A stretch of 62,598 nucleotides of DNA from an uncultured Eubacterium sp. (GTDB lineage Bacteria > Bacillota > Clostridia > Lachnospirales > Lachnospiraceae): NCBI GenBank assembly GCA_910584345.1, contig CAJTZX010000018.1, positions 1-62,598 on the forward strand, in the 5' to 3' direction. The notes beneath the pieces were generated by a model. The model saw only the letters and a list, made by a program, of their open reading frames with translations, had not been told where the DNA came from and did no database searches. The position numbers and the translations under genes were made by a program. Positions 26,022-33,561 of the stretch are shown piece by piece. Each line of letters begins with the position of its first letter. Position 1 is the stretch's first letter.

Positions 26022-26063
26022 CATGGGACAACTTTTAGTAAGATGTCTCGTGGCTATTTTTTT
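26022..26063 (+). terminator. Intrinsic terminator between aroD and spoIIIAA
   Basis: CATGGGACA (26022-26030) pairs with TGTCTCGTG (26044-26052) including two G-U pairs, followed by GCTATTTTTTT. It separates the aromatic and sporulation operons; an ATG at 26023 falls within its stem and is not the spoIIIAA start. Confidence 0.65.
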
Positions 26064-26097
26064 AAATATCCAAATGTGCAGAAAGAAAGGAGCATTT

Positions 26098-27060
26098 ATG
26101 AAGCATATTTTAAAAATATTTCCATTACATATCCGAGAGGAACTAAATAAAGTATTTGAAAAGCTGGAAGGCAAGGAAGAACTGGAGGAGATCCGTATAA
26201 GGGTCAGTCAGCCAATGATGTTTTTAACAGACAAGGGGGAGTATTTCTTCAGTATGGAGGAAGGTTATCTGACAAAAGATACAAAAAATGCTTATGCAGT
26301 AACGTCACATGATATTAGTGATATGATCGTATTTATCAGCCGCTATTCGTTGTTTGCTTTTGAAGAAGAGATTCGTAACGGGTTTATTACGCTGGAAGGC
26401 GGACACAGGGTTGGGTTAAGCGGACAGGCAGTGTTTCAGGAAGGATGGATGCATACGATGCGTAATATTTCGTATCTGAATATCCGTGTCAATCATGAAA
26501 AAAAGGAGTGTGCCAGGCGCCTGATTTCCTATTTGTACAAATATCCTTATGAAAAACAATCTGTCATTTATAATACGATGCTTATTTCACCGCCGGGGAG
26601 GGGGAAGACGACATTGTTAAGAGACTTTATCCGGCTGCTTTCCAATGGAACGAATGAACATAGCGGACTCAAAGTCAGTGTTGTAGACGAGCGTTCGGAA
26701 ATTGCCGGCTGTTACCGAGGGGTTCCGCAAAATGATGTCGGAATGCGTACCGATGTATTGGACGGCTGTCCAAAATCTAGCGGAATGATGCTGTTAATCC
26801 GTACAATGTCGCCACAGGTAGTGGCAGTAGATGAGCTTGGTTCCAGGGAAGACGTGGAAGCGGTTGCTTATGCGGTTCATTGCGGCTGCAGCATTCTTGG
26901 TTCTGTCCATGCGAGGGATCTGGAAGAAGTAAAGAAAAAGCCGGTGCTGCGGGAATTTTTGGAACAAAACTATTTTGAGCGTTATCTTGTCATTGACAAA
27001 AAAGAAACCGGTGAACGCAGTTATCAGCTGTACAATGCAAAGCAGGAACGATTATGTTAA
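26098..27060 (+). CDS. spoIIIAA: Stage III sporulation protein AA (ATPase)
   Basis: The 320-residue RecA/secretion-ATPase-like protein has Walker A SPPGRGKTTLLRD, then VVDERSEIAGCYRG and the Walker B region VVAVDELGSREDVEA. It is thought to power the SpoIIIA-SpoIIQ channel linking mother cell and forespore. ATG 26098 follows AAAGGAG. It is the first gene of a complete AA-AH operon and overlaps spoIIIAB by seven bases. A sigma-E promoter is expected upstream but I could not place one with confidence. Confidence 0.95.
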   Translation: MKHILKIFPLHIREELNKVFEKLEGKEELEEIRIRVSQPMMFLTDKGEYFFSMEEGYLTKDTKNAYAVTSHDISDMIVFISRYSLFAFEEEIRNGFITLEGGHRVGLSGQAVFQEGWMHTMRNISYLNIRVNHEKKECARRLISYLYKYPYEKQSVIYNTMLISPPGRGKTTLLRDFIRLLSNGTNEHSGLKVSVVDERSEIAGCYRGVPQNDVGMRTDVLDGCPKSSGMMLLIRTMSPQVVAVDELGSREDVEAVAYAVHCGCSILGSVHARDLEEVKKKPVLREFLEQNYFERYLVIDKKETGERSYQLYNAKQERLC

Positions 27061-27572
27061 AGATGTTAGGATGCATCTGCATTTTGGCGGCATCTTCAGG
27101 GATGGCATACAGCTGTATTTTAGGACTGTATAACAAGCTGCATCAGACGGAACTATTGCTGGATCTGATTACTGCGATAGAAGGAGAACTTACGTTTAGC
27201 CGCTGTCCGCTGCCAGAGCTGCTTGTGCATCTGTCACAACATATGGAAGATCCATATGAAGAGCTTCTTTTGCAGGTGAGCAGCAGGATGGAAGAAAATC
27301 AGGAAGCAGATATTCCTGTACTTTGGAAAGAAGCATGTGCGCAGTTTGGCGGGCAGATGAGTCTTCCGAAGGAAGCGTATGAGGTTTTGCTGCGGATAGG
27401 AGAAGTATTTTCTTATGTTTCCTTGGAGTCCTCTTTGCAGCTGCTGCGGTCTGCCCGAAAAAAACTGGATGCAGCGATCCAGAGCCAAAATGCGGAGTTT
27501 GCGGGGAAAAGGAAATTGTATTGTTGTCTTTGTTATACGGCAGGGCTTTTTTCGATGATTATACTATTATGA
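27054..27572 (+). CDS. spoIIIAB: Stage III sporulation protein AB
   Basis: The 172 residues have an N-terminal membrane helix (LGCICILAASSGMAYSCILG) and a C-terminal one (YCCLCYTAGLFSMIIL) with a helical region between. ELTFSRCPLPELLVHL is typical of SpoIIIAB, which resembles secretion-system GspF-like inner-membrane proteins. The start lies inside the end of spoIIIAA. Confidence 0.92.
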   Translation: MLKMLGCICILAASSGMAYSCILGLYNKLHQTELLLDLITAIEGELTFSRCPLPELLVHLSQHMEDPYEELLLQVSSRMEENQEADIPVLWKEACAQFGGQMSLPKEAYEVLLRIGEVFSYVSLESSLQLLRSARKKLDAAIQSQNAEFAGKRKLYCCLCYTAGLFSMIILL

Positions 27573-27582
27573 GGAGGAGGAT

Positions 27583-27777
27583 ATGAGTGTAAATTTAATT
27601 TTTAAGATTGCAGCGGTTGGCATTATCGTATCAGTATTAAGTCAAGTGTTAAAACACAGCGGGAGGGAGGAACATGCTTTTTTAATCAGCCTTGCCGGAT
27701 TGATGGTTGTTTTATTTTGGGTCGTACCTTATATTTATGAACTGTTTGAAACGATGCAGTCATTGTTTACATTATAA
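27583..27777 (+). CDS. spoIIIAC: Stage III sporulation protein AC
   Basis: Sixty-four residues with two membrane helices (FKIAAVGIIVSVLSQVLKHS and AFLISLAGLMVVLFWVVPYI), the normal size of SpoIIIAC. GAGGAGGAGG precedes ATG 27583, ten bases after spoIIIAB. It is a small membrane subunit of the feeding-tube complex. Confidence 0.92.
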   Translation: MSVNLIFKIAAVGIIVSVLSQVLKHSGREEHAFLISLAGLMVVLFWVVPYIYELFETMQSLFTL

Positions 27778-27794
27778 GAAATCGGGGTGAAGGT

Positions 27795-28178
27795 ATGGAT
27801 GTGTTAAAAATTGCTGCATTTGCGATTAGTGGTGTGCTGCTGGCGCTGCTGTTAAAGCAGGTAAAGCCGGAATATAGTGTTTTTCTGAGCATGGCAGTCT
27901 GCATTTGTATTTTTTTGTATTTGCTAAGCAGGCTGCAGACGGTACTTTCCTATTTGCAACAGCTGCAAGCGCAGATACATATAGATGGGGTGTATCTGGA
28001 TACAATACTGAAAATGCTTGGGATTACGTATATTACACAGTTTGCGTCGGATTTTTGCAAGGATGCCGGTTATAGTGCGATATCCGGCCAGATTGAGCTG
28101 TTTGCGCGGGTTTCCATATTGTTTTTGAGCTTTCCGGTGCTTTTGGCTCTTGTGGAAATGATTGGAGATGTGCTGTGA
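27795..28178 (+). CDS. spoIIIAD: Stage III sporulation protein AD
   Basis: The 127 residues have three to four membrane helices, KQVKPEYSVFLSMAVCICIF and ITQFASDFCKDAGYSAISGQ, matching SpoIIIAD. RBS GGGGTGAAGG. The stop overlaps the spoIIIAE start. Confidence 0.93.
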   Translation: MDVLKIAAFAISGVLLALLLKQVKPEYSVFLSMAVCICIFLYLLSRLQTVLSYLQQLQAQIHIDGVYLDTILKMLGITYITQFASDFCKDAGYSAISGQIELFARVSILFLSFPVLLALVEMIGDVL

Positions 28179-29356
28179 GTCATAAACAGAAAGCAGTCTG
28201 GTTTATTTTTGCAGCAGTATCAATGCTGCTGGCAGGCAATCATCTGTGCTGGGCAGCACAGGCTGGTCTAAAAGTTTCAGATACACAAACAGGGCAGACA
28301 GAGGAAATATCGGATCAGATGCTTTCTGATTTAGGACTTTCAGATATTGATAAGTATTTGGGGCAGGAAGATATTGGGAAGCTTACGTTTTCACAGCTCG
28401 TCAAAGAGCTGATGAGTAATGGTTTGTCGTTTGGATTTTCTTCCATTGGTGAAAAACTAAAGCAGGCTGTCTTTGCAGATTATCGTGAAAACCGTTCGGT
28501 GCTAATACAGATGATAACACTTGTGGTTGCGTTTTCGCTGCTGATGCAGATGACATCCTCTATGCAGAAAAAATATATTTCTGATCTGGGATTTACAGGC
28601 GTATATTTGATTTTGATGATGCTGCTGCTTCGGCTTTTTTTGCTTATGACGACGCAGGTAGAAGGATTTTTTGAAAAACTTGTGGACTTTATGCGTGTGC
28701 TGCAGCCAGCGTTCTGTCTGAGCATGGTATTTTCCAGCGGAAGTATCAGCGCGGGAGCATATTACCAGCTGCTTTTGCTGCTTATTTATTTCATTGATAC
28801 GGTGTTTGCAAAAATATTGCTGCCTGTTGTACAAGTTTATATGGTGCTGCAGCTGGTAAACTATCTGACCGAAGAGCGGTTTTCCAGAATTGCAGGTTTG
28901 CTTTCTGATAGTGTGAGCTGGTGTATTAAATTGTTTACAACAGCGCTCGTTGGCCTGAATATTGTGCAGGGGCTTTTGGCGCCAGGCATAGACGGGTTGA
29001 AACGAAGTACGGTAGCAGGAGCGGTACGCTCGATACCTGGCGCTGGACAGATTATGAATTCGATGACGGAAATACTGGCGGGTTCCGCAATGCTGATTAA
29101 AAACAGTGTTGGTGTAGCAGCGTTGGTTGTATTAATGGTTATCAGCTTTCTGCCACTTGTAAAAATAGCTGTGTTTATGGTATTGTACCGGGCTTGTGCA
29201 GCCTTTATGGAGCCGGTAGCAGATAAGCGGTTTTGCGCAGCAGTGTCAGCTCTTGGCCAGTCGGCAGCGCTGTATTTAAAGCTGATGTTTTATGCGGTAT
29301 TATTATTTTTCTTAACAACCGCGATTATTTGTGCAGCGACGACAATTTCCGTGTAA
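28175..29356 (+). CDS. spoIIIAE: Stage III sporulation protein AE
   Basis: The 393-residue membrane protein has an N-terminal signal-like helix (FIFAAVSMLLAGNHLCWA), a soluble segment, then about seven membrane helices. SpoIIIAE resembles export-apparatus proteins. The conserved GLNIVQGLLAPGIDGLKRST and AVRSIPGAGQIMNS are present. The start is GTG 28175 (GTGA overlap with spoIIIAD). Confidence 0.94.
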   Translation: MSHKQKAVWFIFAAVSMLLAGNHLCWAAQAGLKVSDTQTGQTEEISDQMLSDLGLSDIDKYLGQEDIGKLTFSQLVKELMSNGLSFGFSSIGEKLKQAVFADYRENRSVLIQMITLVVAFSLLMQMTSSMQKKYISDLGFTGVYLILMMLLLRLFLLMTTQVEGFFEKLVDFMRVLQPAFCLSMVFSSGSISAGAYYQLLLLLIYFIDTVFAKILLPVVQVYMVLQLVNYLTEERFSRIAGLLSDSVSWCIKLFTTALVGLNIVQGLLAPGIDGLKRSTVAGAVRSIPGAGQIMNSMTEILAGSAMLIKNSVGVAALVVLMVISFLPLVKIAVFMVLYRACAAFMEPVADKRFCAAVSALGQSAALYLKLMFYAVLLFFLTTAIICAATTISV

Positions 29357-29424
29357 TCGTCCGTTTGTTCCAGACTGCTACAAGTCTGATCCGGCACTGC
29401 CAGTATCAGATGGAGGAGGCTGTT

Positions 29425-29925
29425 ATGCATACGATTATCAACTGGATGAAGGAATTTTTAATTTTGTATTTAATACTTACGATTATTATGCAGCTTGCTG
29501 CCGCAGAGCAATATAAAAAATATTTGCGCTTCTTATCAGGAATTATTTTGCTGGTTATGCTCATGAACCCGGTGCTGCGCTTGACAGGCAAAGGAGGAGA
29601 TGAAATTGCCCGTTCCTATGAAAGGTTTTGGGAACAGATGGAAGACTTTTCAAAAGAAGCAGGAAGCCTTAAGCTGCAGCAAAATGGATATGAGCTGCAG
29701 CTGTATGAAGATGCGGTAGCTGCGAATCTGACTGCACAGGCACAAGAACAGGGGATCTTGATATCGCAGATGCAAGTAACATTAACAGACGATTATAAAT
29801 TACAAAGTGTAACGGTTTGGCTGGATGCTGTGTATCGTCAGCAGCATCCGTCAGCAGATAAACAGATGATTACATTTTTAAAAGAGACCTGTGACCTGAA
29901 TGAAACACAGATATTTATTTATTAG
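29425..29925 (+). CDS. spoIIIAF: Stage III sporulation protein AF
   Basis: About 166 residues with two N-terminal membrane helices (FLILYLILTIIMQLAAAEQY and RFLSGIILLVMLMNPVLRL) and a soluble ring-building domain. GGAGGCTGTT precedes ATG 29425; the in-frame start at 29233 would lie deep inside spoIIIAE. Confidence 0.9.
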   Translation: MHTIINWMKEFLILYLILTIIMQLAAAEQYKKYLRFLSGIILLVMLMNPVLRLTGKGGDEIARSYERFWEQMEDFSKEAGSLKLQQNGYELQLYEDAVAANLTAQAQEQGILISQMQVTLTDDYKLQSVTVWLDAVYRQQHPSADKQMITFLKETCDLNETQIFIY

Positions 29926-29927
29926 GA

Positions 29928-29975
29928 ATATATTTATTAGGAACATATTTATTATATACATATCTATCAGGAACA
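29928..29975 (+). repeat. Short AT-rich tandem repeats between spoIIIAF and spoIIIAG
   Basis: The unit ATATTTATTAGGAA recurs about three times with decay. It probably arose by slippage and contains several GGAA ribosome-site-like stretches. Confidence 0.5.
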
Positions 29976-30024
29976 GGGTTCGTATATTTATTTGTCAGCA
30001 GAGAATAGGAAAAGGATTGATATT

Positions 30025-30576
30025 GTGAAATGGCTAACGGACATATTAAAAAAGATGGATAAGACGAAATGGCTGATTCTTGGCTTAAGCGGAATTTTGC
30101 TGCTTGTCATTGCACTGCCGACAGAGCATAGCGATCGTACAAAGACGGATGCGTTGTTTGAACAATCGTCCGATGATGATACGAAGCAGGATTCTTTGAT
30201 TAAGAATTATAAAAAGCAGCTGGCCGCAGAGCTGGAGCAGGCGTTGGCATATATGGAAGGAGTGGGAGACGTGCGTGTTATGATTACATTTCAGGACAGC
30301 GGGGAAGCAGTCGTGGAAAAAGATGTATCAAAATCATCTGGCGGACAAATTGACAGCCAGCAAAACAGTCAGTATCAGGAATCTACCATTTATCAGGAGA
30401 CGAACGGCAGAGAGCCTTATATCAGCCAACAGAAGCTTCCGGCCGTGGAAGGCGTACTGGTCGTGGCACAGGGCGGAGGTGATTCCAAAGTAAAACAGGA
30501 GATCAAAGATGCGGTTATGGCATTGTTTTCTATTGAAATGCATAAGATTAAAGTTGTAAAAATGCAGCAGTCATGA
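30025..30576 (+). CDS. spoIIIAG: Stage III sporulation protein AG
   Basis: About 183 residues: one membrane helix (WLILGLSGILLLVIALP) followed by a ring-building motif domain with YKKQLAAELEQALAYMEGVG, DVRVMITFQDSGE and GVLVVAQGGGD. SpoIIIAG forms the large ring of the channel. GTG 30025 is preferred because AGGAAAAGGA stands nine bases ahead; the TTG at 29992 has no site. Confidence 0.92.
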   Translation: MKWLTDILKKMDKTKWLILGLSGILLLVIALPTEHSDRTKTDALFEQSSDDDTKQDSLIKNYKKQLAAELEQALAYMEGVGDVRVMITFQDSGEAVVEKDVSKSSGGQIDSQQNSQYQESTIYQETNGREPYISQQKLPAVEGVLVVAQGGGDSKVKQEIKDAVMALFSIEMHKIKVVKMQQS

Positions 30577-30589
30577 ATGGTTAAGATAC

Positions 30590-30621
30590 GTAACAGTTCA
30601 GTGGGTTATCTGAACTGTTAC
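30590..30621. repeat. 32-bp palindromic repeat, copy B
   Basis: Perfect 11-bp arms GTAACAGTTCA / TGAACTGTTAC with loop GTGGGTTATC. It lies inside the spoIIIA operon between AG and AH, where the RNA hairpin could modulate read-through. Confidence 0.8.
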
Positions 30622-30700
30622 AAAGATTCCTGTCATATTTCATAGGATATGGGAATACAATAGCAATAGTAAAAAGACCATGCAGGGAGAAGGAATCAGT

Positions 30701-31534
30701 ATGAAAAAAATATTCAAAAAAAACCAGATTATTATTACCGCATTGGCGCTGATGATTGCGGCAGCAGGGTATTTAAGCTATACGCACAGCAGCATTGGCG
30801 ACGAGGGGCTGACGCAGACGAGCGCCGAGTTAACCGAGGAAGATTATGATATTGTATATGATGAGACTTTGGTTGACGCAGATATTTTTGCGGAAACCCA
30901 GGTAGATACGAAACTGGATGATACGGCGGCAGATGGTACAAAAACAGATGATGTGAAGGCAGACAAAAAAAAGGCAAAGCAGGAGAAAGCAAAAAATAAG
31001 GATGCAAATGCAAACAATGCAGATACAAACAATACGGATACCAACAAGGCAGACGGTAAAAACACGGCAGCAACAGGCAGTGACGCAGCAGAAACAGGCT
31101 CTAAGTCACAGGATAGCGAGATCAGCAATCCGGGTGAGACCGTGCTTACAAGTACAGGCGTATCAAATATAAACTTTGCAGTAGAAGCGAAATTAAATCG
31201 TGAGCAGGTACGTTCTCAGAATAAGGAAGATTTGATGGAAGTGATTAACAGTACTGCGATTTCTGACAAAGAAAAGCAGGATGCCGTTGATAAAATGGTA
31301 ACGCTGACCGATATTGCACAACGGGAATCCGATGCAGAAATGTTGTTGGAAGCAAAGGGATTTACAGATGTGGTAGTGAGTATTACAGAAGATGCCGCAG
31401 ATGTTGTACTGAATATGGGAGATGTCACAGATGCAAAACGCGCACAGATAGAGGACATTGTAAAGCGCAAAACAAAAGTGTCAGCGGAGAATATTGTAAT
31501 TACACCGATTACAACGAAGAAGGAAAAAGAGTAG
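30701..31534 (+). CDS. spoIIIAH: SpoIIIAH-like protein
   Basis: About 277 residues: an N-terminal membrane helix (IIITALALMIAAAGYLSY), a long low-complexity linker rich in D, K, N, T and A (about residues 70-150), then the conserved C-terminal SpoIIIAH domain (REQVRSQNKEDLMEVINSTA, then EKQDAVDKMVTLTDIAQRES and AEMLLEAKGFTDVVVSI). SpoIIIAH meets SpoIIQ in the space between the two cells. The linker is longer than in Bacillus. RBS GGGAGAAGGA. Confidence 0.9.
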   Translation: MKKIFKKNQIIITALALMIAAAGYLSYTHSSIGDEGLTQTSAELTEEDYDIVYDETLVDADIFAETQVDTKLDDTAADGTKTDDVKADKKKAKQEKAKNKDANANNADTNNTDTNKADGKNTAATGSDAAETGSKSQDSEISNPGETVLTSTGVSNINFAVEAKLNREQVRSQNKEDLMEVINSTAISDKEKQDAVDKMVTLTDIAQRESDAEMLLEAKGFTDVVVSITEDAADVVLNMGDVTDAKRAQIEDIVKRKTKVSAENIVITPITTKKEKE

Positions 31535-31576
31535 TTAAGAAATCTTATTTTTCTACATAATTTCGTGAAAAAGAAA

Positions 31577-31617
31577 GGACATTTTCTGAAAGATAATTTC
31601 AGGAGATGTTCTTTTTG
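31577..31617 (+). terminator. Terminator of the spoIIIA operon
   Basis: GGACAT...CTGAAA pairs with TTTCAG...ATGTTC and is followed by TTTTT. Confidence 0.75.
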
Positions 31618-31780
31618 CATGTAAAAAAATATGTCGCATGTGCCGGCGGTGCATATAATATGTTAAAGGCACAGCAAACAGCAGGTCAGTCTGCTTCTTA
31701 GATAGATAGTTGTAATAGAAAAAGTAAAAAAGGGAAAAAATTTGCAGAATAATATCTTTACAATGATAAGGAGGACTTGT

Positions 31781-33148
31781 ATGGGAAATCATTTGATTTG
31801 GGAAGACAGATTCAATATTGGCATAGAAGTAATTGATAAAGAGCATAAAAAGCTTTTCAAAATCATAAATAAATTGTTTGCATTCAGTGAACAGGAGGTT
31901 AAAGGGCCATGGGTCTGTCAGGAAGGCATTAAATATTTTAAAGAGCATGCATTCGAACATTTTGCACAGGAAGAGTCCTATATGGAGGCCGTATCCTATG
32001 AAGGTTTGGATACACATAAGCGTTTGCATGAGGACTTTCGTAAACGTACGCTCCCGATATTAGATAAAGAACTGGAAAGAGCCGGGTATACAAAAGATGC
32101 GATCGATCATTTTCTGGGTGTTTGTGCCGGATGGCTGATTGGACATACGCTGACAGAAGATCGTGCCATTGTTGGAAAGGAAACAAGCAAGTGGGTGAAC
32201 CTTATGCCAGAAGAAGAGCAGTTTGTTGTAAAAGGGACGATCATCCGGCTGATCCGTCAAATGTTTCAGTTAAAAGCGGAGGTAGTCAGCGAATGCTATG
32301 GTGGTGAAAAGTTTGGAAAGGGTATTTATTACCGTCTTAATTACAGCAGTAAAAATGGAAAGCAGCGGGATATCATACTTGTATTTGAAGAAAAACTGCT
32401 CGTTTATTCCATTGGAAAATTAATTGGCGATTCTTCAGGCAAATTAAATACAGTAATATTAAATGCTGCAAGGTATATGGCCAGACAGTTTGTAGAAAGT
32501 ATACAGGAGCATTTTCCATCGGAAGCAGAGTATCGAATGGAAAGTGAACACTTACTGACTTATGAGCAGTTTCAGCGGACACTCGAAAGACAGCTCCCGC
32601 AGTACAGTTTGTTGTTTGATACCGGAGAAGGATATTTTGCATATTGTGCGATGACGCCGCGCTTACAGAAAGAAATAAAACCAGGGCTTGCGCAGGAAGA
32701 ACATACGATGACAGAAATTGAAAAATATATTCGCAGAAATGAGCGGGAAAATAGGTTACAAAAAAAGAAGCTGCTCGTGGTGGATGATTCGGATACGGTC
32801 CAGTTGGCAATGAAGGGGCTGCTGCAGGAAGATTACCAGATTACAATGGTTAGTTCAGGAGCAGCTGCAATTCGAAGCATTACGCTCGAACGGCCGGATC
32901 TTGTTTTGCTGGATTATGATATGCCTGTGTGCGACGGCGTGCAGGTATTAAAAATGATTCGTTCGGAGACAGAGCTTGCAGATATTCCGGTCTTTTTTTT
33001 GACTGCAAAGGTTGACAAGGCCAGTGTCAGCAGAGTCATACCTTTGAAACCGGAAGGATATTTGCTAAAAAGTGCAAAGCCTGCGGAGATAAAGAAAAAT
33101 ATTGACCGATATTTTGAGAAAAAAGTAATTGGAAAAAATGTAATTTAG
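31781..33148 (+). CDS. Bacteriohemerythrin fused to a response-regulator receiver domain
   Basis: About 455 residues. Residues 1-135 are a hemerythrin with the full ligand set: H in DKEHKKLF, H..H..E in HAFEHFAQEES, H...H in HKRLHEDF, and H....D in IGHTLTEDR. Residues about 150-310 are an unassigned alpha/beta domain (RDIILVFEEKLLVYSIGKLI) that may resemble CheX-like folds. Residues 335-450 are a receiver with VVDDSDT, the phospho-acceptor in LLDYDMPVCDG, T in FLTAK and K in LLKSAKP. It probably couples oxygen or redox sensing to a two-component output; the partner is unknown. AAGGAGG precedes ATG 31781. Confidence 0.88.
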   Translation: MGNHLIWEDRFNIGIEVIDKEHKKLFKIINKLFAFSEQEVKGPWVCQEGIKYFKEHAFEHFAQEESYMEAVSYEGLDTHKRLHEDFRKRTLPILDKELERAGYTKDAIDHFLGVCAGWLIGHTLTEDRAIVGKETSKWVNLMPEEEQFVVKGTIIRLIRQMFQLKAEVVSECYGGEKFGKGIYYRLNYSSKNGKQRDIILVFEEKLLVYSIGKLIGDSSGKLNTVILNAARYMARQFVESIQEHFPSEAEYRMESEHLLTYEQFQRTLERQLPQYSLLFDTGEGYFAYCAMTPRLQKEIKPGLAQEEHTMTEIEKYIRRNERENRLQKKKLLVVDDSDTVQLAMKGLLQEDYQITMVSSGAAAIRSITLERPDLVLLDYDMPVCDGVQVLKMIRSETELADIPVFFLTAKVDKASVSRVIPLKPEGYLLKSAKPAEIKKNIDRYFEKKVIGKNVI

Positions 33149-33151
33149 AAA

Positions 33152-33196
33152 ATGCAGCCGCTTTTGGGGAATTGCCGAAGGCGGCTGTATTTTTTG
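33152..33196 (+). terminator. Terminator after the hemerythrin-receiver gene
   Basis: ATGCAGCCGC pairs with GCGGCTGTAT (33181-33190), then a run of T. Confidence 0.85.
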
Positions 33197-33273
33197 TGTT
33201 TTTGGGTGTTGATGAGCTATGTAAGAAAGCAATGTCAGTGGATAGCTATATATAACTACCTTTGCAAAAGACC

Positions 33274-33302
33274 TTGAATTCTGATTTTGCTTCAAGTATA
33301 AT
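33274..33302 (+). promoter_or_regulatory. Sigma-A promoter of the STAND pair
   Basis: TTGAAT at 33274-33279 and TATAAT at 33297-33302, spacing 17. It points to the two-gene island, so the pair has its own constitutive-looking promoter. Confidence 0.8.
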
Positions 33303-33369
33303 ATGTTTGAATGAATCGTAGTTGCAGTTATCATATTATACATGTTTGAAGGGAAGTGAAATCTTGTTG

Positions 33370-33561
33370 ATGCAGATTACTTTGGGTGATGTAATTGGCT
33401 GGATGATAACAATTGCTTCAGCTGTTGGCGTTGTAGTAACCGTAAACATATCAGTAAAAAATATTAATCTGTCTAAGAATGACAAACGCAAAACTAAACA
33501 ACACCATATACAAACCGATGGCGGTAATTTTATAGGGGGTGATAACAATGGAACAACCTAA
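33370..33561 (+). CDS. 63-residue membrane protein with C-terminal GGNFIGGD motif, partner of the STAND NTPase
   Basis: Residues 8-28 form one membrane helix (IGWMITIASAVGVVVTVNIS). A basic stretch follows (residues 34-46), then HIQTDGGNFIGGDN (46-59). The same pattern, HINTGGGDFIGGDV, stands at residues 12-25 of the next protein. The ATG at 33370 follows GGGAAG by about a dozen bases; TTG 33364 is an alternative. The gene overlaps the NTPase start by 14 bases. A membrane-acting effector triggered by its partner is my inference; no family is recognised. Confidence 0.6.
   Translation: MQITLGDVIGWMITIASAVGVVVTVNISVKNINLSKNDKRKTKQHHIQTDGGNFIGGDNNGTT

Noticed and set aside
30735..31128. Minus-strand frames opposite spoIIIAH
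   Set aside because: They mirror the low-complexity linker of SpoIIIAH and have no independent support.
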